Assembly: GCA_024637045.1 (NCBI GenBank)
Contig: JAGXFX010000021.1
Span: forward strand, 58,121-122,120
Origin: Soehngenia sp.
Lineage (GTDB): Bacteria; Bacillota; Clostridia; Tissierellales; Tissierellaceae
Length of the DNA stretch: 64,000 nt
Direction of reading: 5' to 3'
Shown piece by piece: positions 38,070 through 48,715 of this stretch. The translations under genes were made by a program, and so were the position numbers. The notes below the pieces were generated by a model that was given only the letters and a program-made list of their open reading frames with translations, searched no databases and was not told the DNA's origin. How positions within the stretch are numbered: position 1 is the stretch's first letter; each line of letters starts with the position of its first letter.

Positions 38070-38096
38070 TGGGACTGTTTCAGTCCCAATTTTTAT
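38070..38096 (+). terminator. Intrinsic terminator after rplS
   Basis: TGGGACTG ttt CAGTCCCA ATTTTTATTT. Confidence 0.88.
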
Positions 38097-38112
38097 TTAA
38101 GTGGGTGTTGAA

Positions 38113-38976
38113 ATGAGCATGAATATAAACTGGTATCCAGGTCATATGAAAAAGACCAGAGAATCTATTCAAAAAAATCTTAAAATGATTGATATTGTAT
38201 TTGAGCTTCTTGATGCCAGAATTCCTTATAGCAGTCAGAATCCAGTTATAGAATCTGTTGTTGGAAATAAGCCTAGAATTGTTATTCTAAATAAATCTGA
38301 CCTTGCTGATGGTTATGGTAATAAAATTTGGCAAGAATACTACGAAAACCTTGGTAACTCATCAATTTTGTTGAATTCAATTTCTGGTAAAGGTGTAGAT
38401 GCTCTGGTTTCCGAAGCAAGAAGAATTATGGATGAAAAAAGAGTTAACAACGCTAGAAAAGGTATAATAAATCAGCCCATTAGAGCAATGATATTGGGAA
38501 TTCCCAATGTAGGGAAATCAACTTTGATAAACAGCTTATCTGGAAGAAAAGGTGCCAAAACTGGAAACAGGCCAGGGATAACTAAAACCAATCAGTGGAT
38601 CAAGACCAAGGGAGGTATTGAATTATTGGATACTCCCGGCATTCTATGGCCAAAGTTTGAAGAAGAGCAGGTAGGTATGAACCTTGCCTTCACTGGAGCT
38701 ATTAAAGACGAAATTTTGGATACTGAAACATTAGCTCTCGGATTAATTAAAAAGCTTATGAATGTAAAGCCTCAAGCAATTGTTGAAAGATATAGTATTC
38801 AACTGGAAGTAGATGCTAGTCCTTTAGCGGTTATGGAAGCAATAGCTGCGAAGAGAGGGTGTCTTTTGAGGGGTGGGGCGTTTGATTATGAAAAGGTTAG
38901 CAGAATTTTTCTTGATGAATTCAGAAGGGGAATGATGGGTAGAATAACTCTTGAATACCCTAAAAGAGGAGAGTAG
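38113..38976 (+). CDS. rbgA: Ribosome biogenesis GTPase RbgA (YlqF)
   Basis: INWYPGHMKKTRE; VFELLDARIPYSSQNP; IPNVGKSTLINSLSGRKGAKTGNRPGITK. Confidence 0.96.
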   Translation: MSMNINWYPGHMKKTRESIQKNLKMIDIVFELLDARIPYSSQNPVIESVVGNKPRIVILNKSDLADGYGNKIWQEYYENLGNSSILLNSISGKGVDALVSEARRIMDEKRVNNARKGIINQPIRAMILGIPNVGKSTLINSLSGRKGAKTGNRPGITKTNQWIKTKGGIELLDTPGILWPKFEEEQVGMNLAFTGAIKDEILDTETLALGLIKKLMNVKPQAIVERYSIQLEVDASPLAVMEAIAAKRGCLLRGGAFDYEKVSRIFLDEFRRGMMGRITLEYPKRGE

Positions 38977-38977
38977 C

Positions 38978-39598
38978 ATGTTTGAAATAGAACAGAAACT
39001 TTACATGGATGGTCACAAATTTATAGCATGCATAGATGAAGTAGGCAGAGGATGTCTGTATGGAGACGTTGTCGCCGGTGCAGTAATACTTCCTTGTGGC
39101 TTCACTATTGAAGGTGTTAAGGATTCAAAAAAATTGAGTGAAAAAAAAAGAGAAAAACTTTATGATGTCATCAAGCAAGAAGCTATTGCATATGGAATTG
39201 GAGTGGTTGGGCCGGAAGTAATTGATAGTATCAATATCAAACAAGCTACCAGATTAGCCATGAAACTTGCACTGCATAATTTGAAAGACAAAGATGGGAA
39301 CAGGTTCACTCCATCATTTATTCTTGTAGATGCAGAGGTAGTTGACTCTGAAATATCTCAAAACGCTGTTATTGATGGTGACAATCTGGTACACGGTATT
39401 TCTGCAGCCTCCATACTGGCAAAGGTTTTCAGAGACAGAATGTGTCAAGAATGGAATAATGTTCATCCTGGGTATGATCTCGCAAATAACAAGGGATATG
39501 GGACCAAATCTCACAGGGAAGCATTGATTAAGTTGGGGCCAACAGAAAGGCATAGAAAGTCTTTTATAGGGAAAATCATGAATGGAACCGGAGAGTAG
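38978..39598 (+). CDS. rnhB: Ribonuclease HII
   Basis: IDEVGRGCLYGDVVAGAVILP; DSKKLSEKKREKLY; YGTKSHREALIKLGPTERHRKSF. Confidence 0.95.
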   Translation: MFEIEQKLYMDGHKFIACIDEVGRGCLYGDVVAGAVILPCGFTIEGVKDSKKLSEKKREKLYDVIKQEAIAYGIGVVGPEVIDSINIKQATRLAMKLALHNLKDKDGNRFTPSFILVDAEVVDSEISQNAVIDGDNLVHGISAASILAKVFRDRMCQEWNNVHPGYDLANNKGYGTKSHREALIKLGPTERHRKSFIGKIMNGTGE

Positions 39599-39679
39599 AT
39601 TATCTTAAATTTATGGAAATTCAATAAAAATGAGAGCAGCTATTTATGCATTAAAATAAGACAAATGGAAGGTTAGATA

Positions 39680-40036
39680 ATGAACACACATATAAATACA
39701 GGGAAATTTGGAGAACAAGTTGCACTTAATTATTTAACTGAGAAAGGGTACAGTGTTCTTGAAACCAATTACAGAAACAAGATCGGTGAAGTAGATATAA
39801 TAGCTTATGACAATGATATACTAGCTTTTATTGAAGTTAAAACCAGGATGGGCAATGATTATGGATATGCATATGAATCTGTAAATTCCAGAAAACAGAA
39901 AAAAATTGCCAATACCAGTTTAATGTATATTCAAAAAAACAAGTTATATGATGTTCAAGTAAGATTTGACGTAATTGAAGTATACCCCATGGAGAAGGTA
40001 TCCATTAATCATTTTGAGAATGCATTTTCATTGTAA
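39680..40036 (+). CDS. yraN: UPF0102 (YraN family) nuclease-like protein
   Basis: GEQVALNYLTEKGYSVLETNYRNKIGEVDIIAYDNDILAFIEVKTR. Confidence 0.94.
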   Translation: MNTHINTGKFGEQVALNYLTEKGYSVLETNYRNKIGEVDIIAYDNDILAFIEVKTRMGNDYGYAYESVNSRKQKKIANTSLMYIQKNKLYDVQVRFDVIEVYPMEKVSINHFENAFSL

Positions 40037-40063
40037 CAGACCAACTGGCAAGGGAGAGATATT

Positions 40064-41590
40064 ATGTATTCAAAGGTCAAAACTTGTGTGCTGCAGGGAT
40101 TGGACGGTCATATTGTCGATGTAGAGGTAGACCTGTCAAGAGGAATGCCCATGTTTACTATCGTTGGTTTGCCTGATGCAGCAATAAAAGAATCCAAGGA
40201 GAGAGTTAGAACTGCGATTAGAAATAGTGGTTTTGAGTTTCCTCTTAGCAGAATCACTGTGAACTTGGCTCCAGCCAACCTGAAGAAGGATGGGTCACAG
40301 ATGGATATGGCAATTGCAGCAGGTATTCTTATTGCAGATGGCAAGATTCAAGAGTTTTCCACAGAGGACAAAGCCTTTTTAGGAGAGTTGTCTCTTGATG
40401 GAACTGTGAATCCGATAGATGGAGCACTTCCAATGGTAATATCGTTGAGGGAACTGGGAATAAGTCAATGCATTATTCCATATGGCAACAAAGATGAATG
40501 TGGAATAATTGAAGATGTTGAGATTATCCCAGTAAAAGACCTTGCAGAGTTAGTAGATCACTTATCTGGTGAGTCAGTAATACGATCATATGTTTCAGAT
40601 GATCACAATGATGCGTCAGTTTATAATCCACTATATGATTTTTCAGACATTAAAGGTCAGGAAGGATTAAAGCGTGCTATGGAAGTATCCGCGGCAGGAG
40701 CTCACAATCTGTTAATTGTAGGTCCGCCTGGATCAGGAAAGACAATGGCAGCCAGGAGAATTCCTGGAATTTTGCCTCATCTTTCGTTTGAAGAATCGAT
40801 TGAGGTCACTAAGATTTATAGTATATCAGGGCTTCTTGGTAAAAGTAGACTTATGAAAGAAAGACCATTTAGAGCGCCCCACCACTCATCTTCAGGAGTG
40901 GCAATAATAGGAGGAGGCAGGATTCCCAAACCAGGAGAAGTATCTCTTGCTCATAATGGAGTATTATTCTTTGATGAGTTGCCTGAGTTTCAAAAAAGTG
41001 TGCTAGAAGTGCTAAGACAACCTCTTGAAGATGGATTTGTGCATATATCCAGAGCGAATGCATCGTTATCATATCCATCTGATTTTATGTTTGTTGCCAG
41101 CATGAATCCATGTCCATGTGGATACTATGGTGATCCATTACATCAGTGTACATGCAGCCAAAACCATATAGACAGGTATTTAGGTAAAATAAGTCATCCG
41201 TTGCTTGATAGAATTGATCTGCATATTGAAGTTTTGCCCGTTAAGTACGAGGAACTCAATACAGATCTTCCATCGAAATCTTCGGATGAAATGAGAAAAT
41301 CGGTATCAGTAGCTCGAGAGATCCAAAAAGAGAGATTTGAAGGATTAACTATTTATACCAACTCTCAGATGGGTAATAAAGAGATTAAAAAATTTTGTAA
41401 ATTGACAACTTCCAGTGAACAAATAATGAAGAGTGCATTTGATAAACTAAGGTTCAGTGGAAGAACTTACAATAAAATCTTAAAGGTTGCCAGAACACTA
41501 GCTGATTTGAATAAGTCTGAAAATATCGATGACAAACACCTGCTTGAGGCAATCCAATACAGAAGTCTGGATAAAAAATATTGGGGGTAA
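40064..41590 (+). CDS. comM: YifB/ComM family Mg chelatase-like AAA ATPase
   Basis: VVDVEVDLSRGMPMFTIVGLPDAAIKESKERV-like N-terminus; VGPPGSGKTMAARRIPGILP; FRAPHHSSSGVAIIGGG; MNPCPCGYYGD. Confidence 0.94.
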   Translation: MYSKVKTCVLQGLDGHIVDVEVDLSRGMPMFTIVGLPDAAIKESKERVRTAIRNSGFEFPLSRITVNLAPANLKKDGSQMDMAIAAGILIADGKIQEFSTEDKAFLGELSLDGTVNPIDGALPMVISLRELGISQCIIPYGNKDECGIIEDVEIIPVKDLAELVDHLSGESVIRSYVSDDHNDASVYNPLYDFSDIKGQEGLKRAMEVSAAGAHNLLIVGPPGSGKTMAARRIPGILPHLSFEESIEVTKIYSISGLLGKSRLMKERPFRAPHHSSSGVAIIGGGRIPKPGEVSLAHNGVLFFDELPEFQKSVLEVLRQPLEDGFVHISRANASLSYPSDFMFVASMNPCPCGYYGDPLHQCTCSQNHIDRYLGKISHPLLDRIDLHIEVLPVKYEELNTDLPSKSSDEMRKSVSVAREIQKERFEGLTIYTNSQMGNKEIKKFCKLTTSSEQIMKSAFDKLRFSGRTYNKILKVARTLADLNKSENIDDKHLLEAIQYRSLDKKYWG

Positions 41591-41593
41591 TGT

Positions 41594-42685
41594 ATGGGCC
41601 AGAATAGGAATACACTGATATGGCTTAATAGTCTTGGCATTCATAGTGATGTAATTAATCAACTAATAGATTATCTTGGAGATATTACTGAAATACATAA
41701 TATTGAGCCTATGGAATTAAATAGTTTAGGTTTGCTAACCAAAAGCACGTTAAATAGAATAAACAAATCAGATTATAAAATCAGTATAGAGAGTTTTTTT
41801 AATGAGTTGGATAAATTGAACATTGATGTAATGACGGTTCTTGATGATGATTTTCCCAAAGAACTTCTGCAAATACCAGATAAACCTGTTGTATTATACA
41901 AGAAAGGTGAAATCTATCCAAATGATCATCTTTCAATTGGAATAGTAGGATCCAGAAAAGCAACTCACTACGGTAAGTGGGCTGCAGAAAAATTCACCAG
42001 AGAATTGGTCCAGATGGGAGTTACAATAGTCAGTGGAATGGCGGTTGGAATCGATACCATTGCTCATCGTAGTGCACTTGAACATGGAGGCAGAACCATT
42101 GGTATTTTAGGGAATGGTTTGGATACGGTATATCCAAAATCAAATAAAAACCTGTATGATGATGTAATAAATAATGGATCCTTGATTAGTGAGTTTCCTC
42201 CAGGTACACAACCTTATAATTTTCATTTTCCAATGAGAAATAGGATTATCTCGGGTTTGAGCCTTGGAGTAATAGTTGTTGAGGCTCAACAAAAATCAGG
42301 TTCACTAATAACAGCCCATCACGCTCTTGCACAAGGAAAAGAAGTTTTTGCTCTTCCGGGAAATATCAACAGTATTTATAGTCAAGGAACAAATCTTCTT
42401 ATCAAGGATGGTGCGAAACTGCTACTTGACATGGATGATATACTTGAAGAGGTAAGGGAACTAATGGTCTTGCGAAAATCAAAAATTGTTGCTAAACAGG
42501 ATAATATGGATTTAAGCGAAACTGAAATAAAAGTACTTGAGTACCTAAAAGAAGGACCCATTCACAGCGATTTAATAGTCTTGAATTCAAGATTGGATAT
42601 ACAAACTGTGATTAGCACTCTTACTATTTTGGAGTTGAAAGGAATAATCAAGGAAATGAGCAGCAGGATATTTACTATTATATAG
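41594..42685 (+). CDS. dprA: DNA processing protein DprA
   Basis: IGIVGSRKATHYGKW; VSGMAVGIDTIAHRSALEHGGRTIGILGNGLDTVYP; FHFPMRNRIISGLS; ALPGNINSIYSQGTNLLIKDGA. Confidence 0.96.
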   Translation: MGQNRNTLIWLNSLGIHSDVINQLIDYLGDITEIHNIEPMELNSLGLLTKSTLNRINKSDYKISIESFFNELDKLNIDVMTVLDDDFPKELLQIPDKPVVLYKKGEIYPNDHLSIGIVGSRKATHYGKWAAEKFTRELVQMGVTIVSGMAVGIDTIAHRSALEHGGRTIGILGNGLDTVYPKSNKNLYDDVINNGSLISEFPPGTQPYNFHFPMRNRIISGLSLGVIVVEAQQKSGSLITAHHALAQGKEVFALPGNINSIYSQGTNLLIKDGAKLLLDMDDILEEVRELMVLRKSKIVAKQDNMDLSETEIKVLEYLKEGPIHSDLIVLNSRLDIQTVISTLTILELKGIIKEMSSRIFTII

Positions 42686-42713
42686 TATTTGGAATGCTTC
42701 GGAGGTGTAGTCA

Positions 42714-44792
42714 TTGTCGAAATATTTGGTAATAGTCGAGTCACCGGCTAAAGCAAAAACTATAAGCAAAATTCTAGGGAGAAACTATAAAGTAGTTGCT
42801 TCAGTTGGCCATGTAAGGGATCTTCCTAAAAGCCGTCTTGGAGTCGAGGTTGAAAACGATTTTGAACCTGATTATATAAATATAAGAGGTAAAGGTCCTC
42901 TTATAAAAGAGTTGAAAAAGGAAGCAAAGAAAGCAGACAAAGTTTTTCTTGCAACTGACCCTGACAGAGAAGGAGAAGCCATATCATGGCATCTTGCATA
43001 TATACTCGGGTTGGATGAGAGTGATGGATATAGAGTTGAGTTCAATGAGATAACTAAAGAAAGAATTAAGCATGCCATCAAGAATCCACGTAATTTGGAT
43101 AAAAATTTGGTGGATGCACAGCAAGCCAGAAGAGTACTTGACAGACTTGTAGGTTATAAAATAAGTCCTTTATTGTGGAAAAAAATTAAAAAAGGTTTAA
43201 GTGCAGGTAGAGTTCAATCTGTATCTGTGAAACTCATATGTGATAGAGAATCGGAAATTGATGAGTTCAATCCCAAAGAGTATTGGACTATAAAGGCACT
43301 GCTAAATAAAGACAATCAACATTTTGAGTCGAATTTTCACGGTTTTGAAAAGAATGGCAAGGATATAAAACTAGAGATTAATAATAAGGAAGAATCAGAC
43401 AAAATTCTTAAAGGGTTAAAACTGAATAGTTTTGTTGTAAATGAAGTTAAGAAGGGCAAAAGGAAAAGAAATCCTTATCCACCTTATACAACTAGTACAA
43501 TGCAACAGGATGCCTCAAAAAAACTTGGGTTTTCTACGAAAAAAACAATGATGGTTGCGCAGCAGCTGTATGAGGGAATTGATTTAAAAAAAGGTGGAAT
43601 AACAGGCCTAATAACATATATGAGAACTGATTCAACCAGAGTTTCAAATGAAGCAATGGGGTCTGCCAAAAATTATATCAAGAAATATTTTGGAGAGGAA
43701 TTCAGTAATGGTGGTAGAAGCTATAGCAATAAATCGAAGAAAGAGACCCAGGATGCTCATGAAGGGATAAGACCTACTTATATAGATCATTCTCCTGAAA
43801 CAATTAAAGATTACCTTAACAAAGACCAATATAAGCTCTACAAGATGATATGGAGTAGATTTATGGGTTCCCAAATGAAGGAAGCCCTTTATAATACTCT
43901 TAATGTTAAAATATTGAACGGAGAGTATGTATTCCGATCTACTGGATCACAGTTGCTTTTTCCTGGATTTTTGAAAATTTATTCAACCACTGATGAGGAA
44001 ATTTCAGACATGTCACTTCCATCAATGTCAAAAGATGATATTCTTGAACTTGAAAAATTGGAGCCAAAGCAAAATTTCACTCAACCACCTGCAAGATTTA
44101 CAGAAGCTTCTCTTATAAAGCTTATGGAGGAATTGGGTATTGGAAGACCAAGTACCTATTCACCTACAATTTCAACAATACTTTCAAGAGGTTATGTCGT
44201 ATTGGATAAAAAATCTTTTTTTCCAACCGAATTAGGCTTACTGGTAAATGATCTTCTGACAGAATACTTTAAACATGTTGTCAATGAAAAATTCAGCGCT
44301 AATCTTGAAGATGAGTTGGACAATATTGCTTCCGGGAATATATTCTGGAAAGAAGTTGTCAGAGATTTTTACAAGGACTTTAAAAAAGAGCTTAAGATAG
44401 CAGAGGAAGAAATAGATAAGATTGAGATTGAAGATGAAGTAAGTGATATACTTTGTGAAAAATGCGGTAGGAACATGGTGGTTAAGCATGGACGATTCGG
44501 CAAGTTTCTTGCGTGTCCAGGCTATCCTGAGTGCAAGAACACAAAACCTATTGTAGACAAAATAGATGTACCTTGTCCTGCATGTGGTGGAGATGTGGTG
44601 AGGAAAAAATCTAAAAAAGGTCGCATATTCTATGGGTGCAATAATTACCCTGATTGCGACTTTGTATCATGGGATGAACCTGTGAAGGAAAAATGTCCGG
44701 ATTGTAATGGTCCGATGATAATGAAGAAATCAAAAAGCAAGACGACAATAAAATGTATTGATTCAAGTTGTGGCTATAGTAAAAATATTTAA
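42714..44792 (+). CDS. topA: DNA topoisomerase I (TTG start)
   Basis: KYLVIVESPAKAKTISKILG; TDPDREGEAISWHL; ITYMRTDSTRVS; several C-terminal C4 zinc ribbons. Confidence 0.97.
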   Translation: MSKYLVIVESPAKAKTISKILGRNYKVVASVGHVRDLPKSRLGVEVENDFEPDYINIRGKGPLIKELKKEAKKADKVFLATDPDREGEAISWHLAYILGLDESDGYRVEFNEITKERIKHAIKNPRNLDKNLVDAQQARRVLDRLVGYKISPLLWKKIKKGLSAGRVQSVSVKLICDRESEIDEFNPKEYWTIKALLNKDNQHFESNFHGFEKNGKDIKLEINNKEESDKILKGLKLNSFVVNEVKKGKRKRNPYPPYTTSTMQQDASKKLGFSTKKTMMVAQQLYEGIDLKKGGITGLITYMRTDSTRVSNEAMGSAKNYIKKYFGEEFSNGGRSYSNKSKKETQDAHEGIRPTYIDHSPETIKDYLNKDQYKLYKMIWSRFMGSQMKEALYNTLNVKILNGEYVFRSTGSQLLFPGFLKIYSTTDEEISDMSLPSMSKDDILELEKLEPKQNFTQPPARFTEASLIKLMEELGIGRPSTYSPTISTILSRGYVVLDKKSFFPTELGLLVNDLLTEYFKHVVNEKFSANLEDELDNIASGNIFWKEVVRDFYKDFKKELKIAEEEIDKIEIEDEVSDILCEKCGRNMVVKHGRFGKFLACPGYPECKNTKPIVDKIDVPCPACGGDVVRKKSKKGRIFYGCNNYPDCDFVSWDEPVKEKCPDCNGPMIMKKSKSKTTIKCIDSSCGYSKNI

Positions 44793-44854
44793 AAAAATTG
44801 ATTAAAACAACTGTACAATTCCTCTTGAATGTAGTATCTTATATATAAATGGCG

Positions 44855-44869
44855 AATATTCAGAATTGT
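44855..44869. promoter_or_regulatory. Candidate CodY box (autoregulatory)
   Basis: AATATTCAGAATTGT vs AATTTTCWGAAAATT (about 4 mismatches), upstream of codY. Confidence 0.3.
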
Positions 44870-44901
44870 TCTAAGAATAAATAATTTAGTAGGAGGAAAA
44901 T

Positions 44902-45675
44902 ATGGAGAGTTTGTTGAAAAAAACCAGAAGGCTTAACAAGACTTTACAAAGTTACGGCCCACAACCTGTATCATTTACTGATCTAAGTAAAATCTTATCC
45001 GATATCCTAGAGGCAAATGTATATATTGCCAGCAGAAAAGGACGAGTATTGGGTTATGCATTATCGGATGGATTTGAATGTGACATAATTAATTCAGAAG
45101 TAGTGAAAGAGAGAAGATTTCCCAAAAAGTATAACGAAGAACTACTTAAGGTAATGGAAACCAGTGAAAACATCAAGGAAGTAACGGATTGCGTGTTTGA
45201 TAATGTTTCAGAATGTGATTATCCTGACAAGATATCCACCGTAGTTCCTATGATTTCAGGTGGAAATAGACTAGGCACTCTTCTCGTTGCAAGATTTGGT
45301 AAGGAATTCACCGTTGAAGACCTTATTCTTTGTGAATACAGTGCAACTGTAGTTGGAATGGAGATTCTAAGAGCTACCACTGAAGAAATTGAAGAAGATG
45401 CAAGAAAAAAATCTATTGTCCAAATGGCAATAGGAACCCTTTCTTATTCAGAGAAAGAGGCTATGGAGCATATCTTCCATGAGTTGAATGGAATGGAAGG
45501 GCTACTAGTTGCAAGCAAGATTGCTGACAGAGTTGGAATAACAAGATCTGTTATTGTAAATGCTTTGAGGAAGTTTGAGAGTGCTGGAGTTATTGAGTCA
45601 AGATCTCTGGGGATGAAGGGAACACACATTAAGATTCTAAACGAAAAATTATTGGATGAACTTAATATAAGGTAG
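44902..45675 (+). CDS. codY: GTP-sensing pleiotropic transcriptional regulator CodY
   Basis: [16 protein letters not shown]-like domain; [47 protein letters not shown]. Confidence 0.97.
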   Translation: MESLLKKTRRLNKTLQSYGPQPVSFTDLSKILSDILEANVYIASRKGRVLGYALSDGFECDIINSEVVKERRFPKKYNEELLKVMETSENIKEVTDCVFDNVSECDYPDKISTVVPMISGGNRLGTLLVARFGKEFTVEDLILCEYSATVVGMEILRATTEEIEEDARKKSIVQMAIGTLSYSEKEAMEHIFHELNGMEGLLVASKIADRVGITRSVIVNALRKFESAGVIESRSLGMKGTHIKILNEKLLDELNIR

Positions 45676-45680
45676 ATTTG

Positions 45681-45704
45681 CAGACACTCTGTACAGAGTG
45701 TCTG
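45681..45704. terminator. Perfect 24-bp palindrome after codY, terminator-like but weak T-tract
   Basis: CAGACACTCTGTACAGAGTGTCTG then TTTATG. Confidence 0.55.
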
Positions 45705-45739
45705 TTTATGAGTACAGTAGTATAGACTTGAAATAAACA

Positions 45740-45768
45740 TTGTAATGGTAGTAACATTATGTTATAAT
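45740..45768 (+). promoter_or_regulatory. sigmaA promoter for rpsB-tsf
   Basis: TTGTAA -17 nt- TATAAT. Confidence 0.7.
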
Positions 45769-45868
45769 ATCATGGTGATTACACACACTTGTTGATATCG
45801 AGGGTAGTGCTCAAATGAGTCCCAAGGTAGTTGACGCAGGTGGAGGGAAAAAACATGGAGGTGAAAGT

Positions 45869-46594
45869 ATGTCAGTAGTATCAATGAAAAGTCTATTGGA
45901 AGCAGGTGTACACTTTGGACACCAGACAAGAAGATGGAATCCAAAGATGGCACAGTATATCTTTACTGAAAGAAACGGGATATACATTATTGACCTACAA
46001 AAAACTGTCAAGAAGATAGACGATGCTTACAGTGTAATGAAAGAAATCGTTGAAAATGGCGGAGTAGCACTTTTTGTAGGAACAAAGAAACAAGCTCAGG
46101 AAGCAATTGAGAATGAAGCAAAGAGATGTGGCATGCATTACGTTAACCAGAGATGGTTGGGAGGTATGCTTACAAATTACAAGACAATCAAAAAGAGAAT
46201 TGACAGATTGCATTTGCTTGAGAAAATGGAAGAAGATGGAACATTTGAAGTTCTTCCAAAGAAAGAAGTTATCAAGCTTCGACATGAAGCTGAAAGACTT
46301 GAGAAATTTCTTGGTGGAATTAAAACCATGAAAAAAGTACCAGATGTATTATTTGTGGTAGATCCAAGAAAAGAAAAAATTGCTGTTCAGGAAGCACATA
46401 TACTTGGAATTCCTGTAATTGGCATAGTCGATACAAACTGTGATCCAGACGAGATTGACTACATCATTCCTGGTAATGATGATGCAATCAGAGCTGTAAA
46501 ACTTTTGACTGAGACGATGGCTAATGCTGTTATCGAAGCTAAACAAGGTGAGCAGAACGAATCTGAGGAAAATGTAGCATCCACAGAAGAGTAA
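45869..46594 (+). CDS. rpsB: 30S ribosomal protein S2
   Basis: [46 protein letters not shown]; start 45869 after GGAGGTG RBS rather than ORF-track 45815. Confidence 0.97.
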   Translation: MSVVSMKSLLEAGVHFGHQTRRWNPKMAQYIFTERNGIYIIDLQKTVKKIDDAYSVMKEIVENGGVALFVGTKKQAQEAIENEAKRCGMHYVNQRWLGGMLTNYKTIKKRIDRLHLLEKMEEDGTFEVLPKKEVIKLRHEAERLEKFLGGIKTMKKVPDVLFVVDPRKEKIAVQEAHILGIPVIGIVDTNCDPDEIDYIIPGNDDAIRAVKLLTETMANAVIEAKQGEQNESEENVASTEE

Positions 46595-46600
46595 GATTAA

Positions 46601-46633
46601 GGTAAGGATTACAGATTTCTTGTATTCCTTACC
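46601..46633 (+). other. Stem-loop between rpsB and tsf (possible attenuator/processing site)
   Basis: GGTAAGGA(t)TACA gatttct TGTA(t)TCCTTACC followed by ATTTTAATG. Confidence 0.65.
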
Positions 46634-46658
46634 ATTTTAATGATATAGGAGGTATATT

Positions 46659-47306
46659 ATGGCTATCAGTGCTTCTTTAGTAAAAGAATTAAGAAACAAG
46701 ACAGCAGCTGGAATGCTGGATTGTAAAAAAGCTCTAGAAGAAACAAACGGAGATGTTGAAAAGGCAATAGACTATCTAAGGGAAAAAGGTCTGGCTTCAG
46801 CATCAAAGAAATCAGGAAGAATTGCATCAGAAGGTCTTGTTGAATCATATATTCATGGTGGCAGAATTGGAGTTCTAATTGAAGTAAATTCAGAGACTGA
46901 CTTCGTTGCTAAAAATGACGAATTCAAAGAATTTGTTAAGGATATGGCAATGCAAGTAGCAGCTGCTAATCCCAAGGTTGTGTCAAGAGAAGAACTTTCA
47001 GAAGAAGAAATTGCACATGAGCGTGAAATTCAGATGAATAAAGTTGTTAACGAAGGCAAACCAGCTCAAGTTGCAGAGAAAATTGTTGAAGGAAGAATGG
47101 AAAAATTCTTTGAACAAATTTGTCTGCTTGACCAAAGTTTTATTAAGGACCCAAGTGTAAAAGTAAAAGATTTACTTGCATCCAAAATATCAAAAATTGG
47201 TGAAAATATTGTTATTAGAAGATTTGCCAGATATGAAGTTGGAGAAGGTCTTGAAAAGAAAGAAGAAAACTTTGCTGAGGAAGTAGCAAAGCAAATGAAC
47301 ATGTAG
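46659..47306 (+). CDS. tsf: Elongation factor Ts
   Basis: [48 protein letters not shown]. Confidence 0.97.
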   Translation: MAISASLVKELRNKTAAGMLDCKKALEETNGDVEKAIDYLREKGLASASKKSGRIASEGLVESYIHGGRIGVLIEVNSETDFVAKNDEFKEFVKDMAMQVAAANPKVVSREELSEEEIAHEREIQMNKVVNEGKPAQVAEKIVEGRMEKFFEQICLLDQSFIKDPSVKVKDLLASKISKIGENIVIRRFARYEVGEGLEKKEENFAEEVAKQMNM

Positions 47307-48110
<804 letters not shown>

Positions 48111-48112
48111 TT

Positions 48113-48670
48113 ATGGAATTAGATGTACACAAGGAAGCAGAATCGAAGATGGAAAAAACAATTTCCGTCTACAAAGAGGAGCTTTCAGCCATTAGAGCTG
48201 GAAGAGCAAATCCTGCACTGCTGGACAGAATTAACGTTGATTACTACGGTCAGATAACCCCATTAAAGCAAGTTGGAAGTGTATCTGCTCCTGAACCAAG
48301 ATTACTTGTAATACAACCATGGGATGCAAAACTCATCCCTTTAATAGAAAAAGAAATCATGAAATCAGACCTGGGTTTAAATCCATCAAACGATGGTAAA
48401 CTAATTCGTCTTGTCATTCCACAACTTACAGAAGAAAGAAGAAAAGATCTAATAAAAGTTGTAAAGAAGAATAGCGAGAATGCTAAGGTTGCAATAAGAA
48501 ATACCAGAAGAGATGCAGTCGATAAAATCAAGAAGATGGAGAAGGAAAAAGAATTGACTGAGGATGATAGAAAACAGGCAGAGGATGAGATGCAAAAGAT
48601 TACTGATAAGTACATCACAATGATAGATGAAGTAACTGCCAAAAAAGAAGAAGAATTGATGGAAATATAA
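48113..48670 (+). CDS. frr: Ribosome recycling factor
   Basis: ELSAIRAGRANPALLDRINVDYYG; LNPSNDGKLIRLVIPQLTEERRKDL. Confidence 0.97.
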   Translation: MELDVHKEAESKMEKTISVYKEELSAIRAGRANPALLDRINVDYYGQITPLKQVGSVSAPEPRLLVIQPWDAKLIPLIEKEIMKSDLGLNPSNDGKLIRLVIPQLTEERRKDLIKVVKKNSENAKVAIRNTRRDAVDKIKKMEKEKELTEDDRKQAEDEMQKITDKYITMIDEVTAKKEEELMEI

Positions 48671-48674
48671 TTTT

Positions 48675-48699
48675 ACCCCTTCTCTATGAAGGGGTTTTT
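48675..48699 (+). terminator. Intrinsic terminator between frr and uppS
   Basis: ACCCCTTC tctat GAAGGGGT TTTT. Confidence 0.88.
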
Positions 48700-48715
48700 G
48701 TTGATGGAGGAAGAA

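Noticed and set aside
45815-45868. N-terminal extension of rpsB in the ORF track ([18 protein letters not shown])
   Set aside because: S2 homology begins near [19 protein letters not shown], a good RBS precedes ATG 45869, and the upstream part looks like an untranslated leader.
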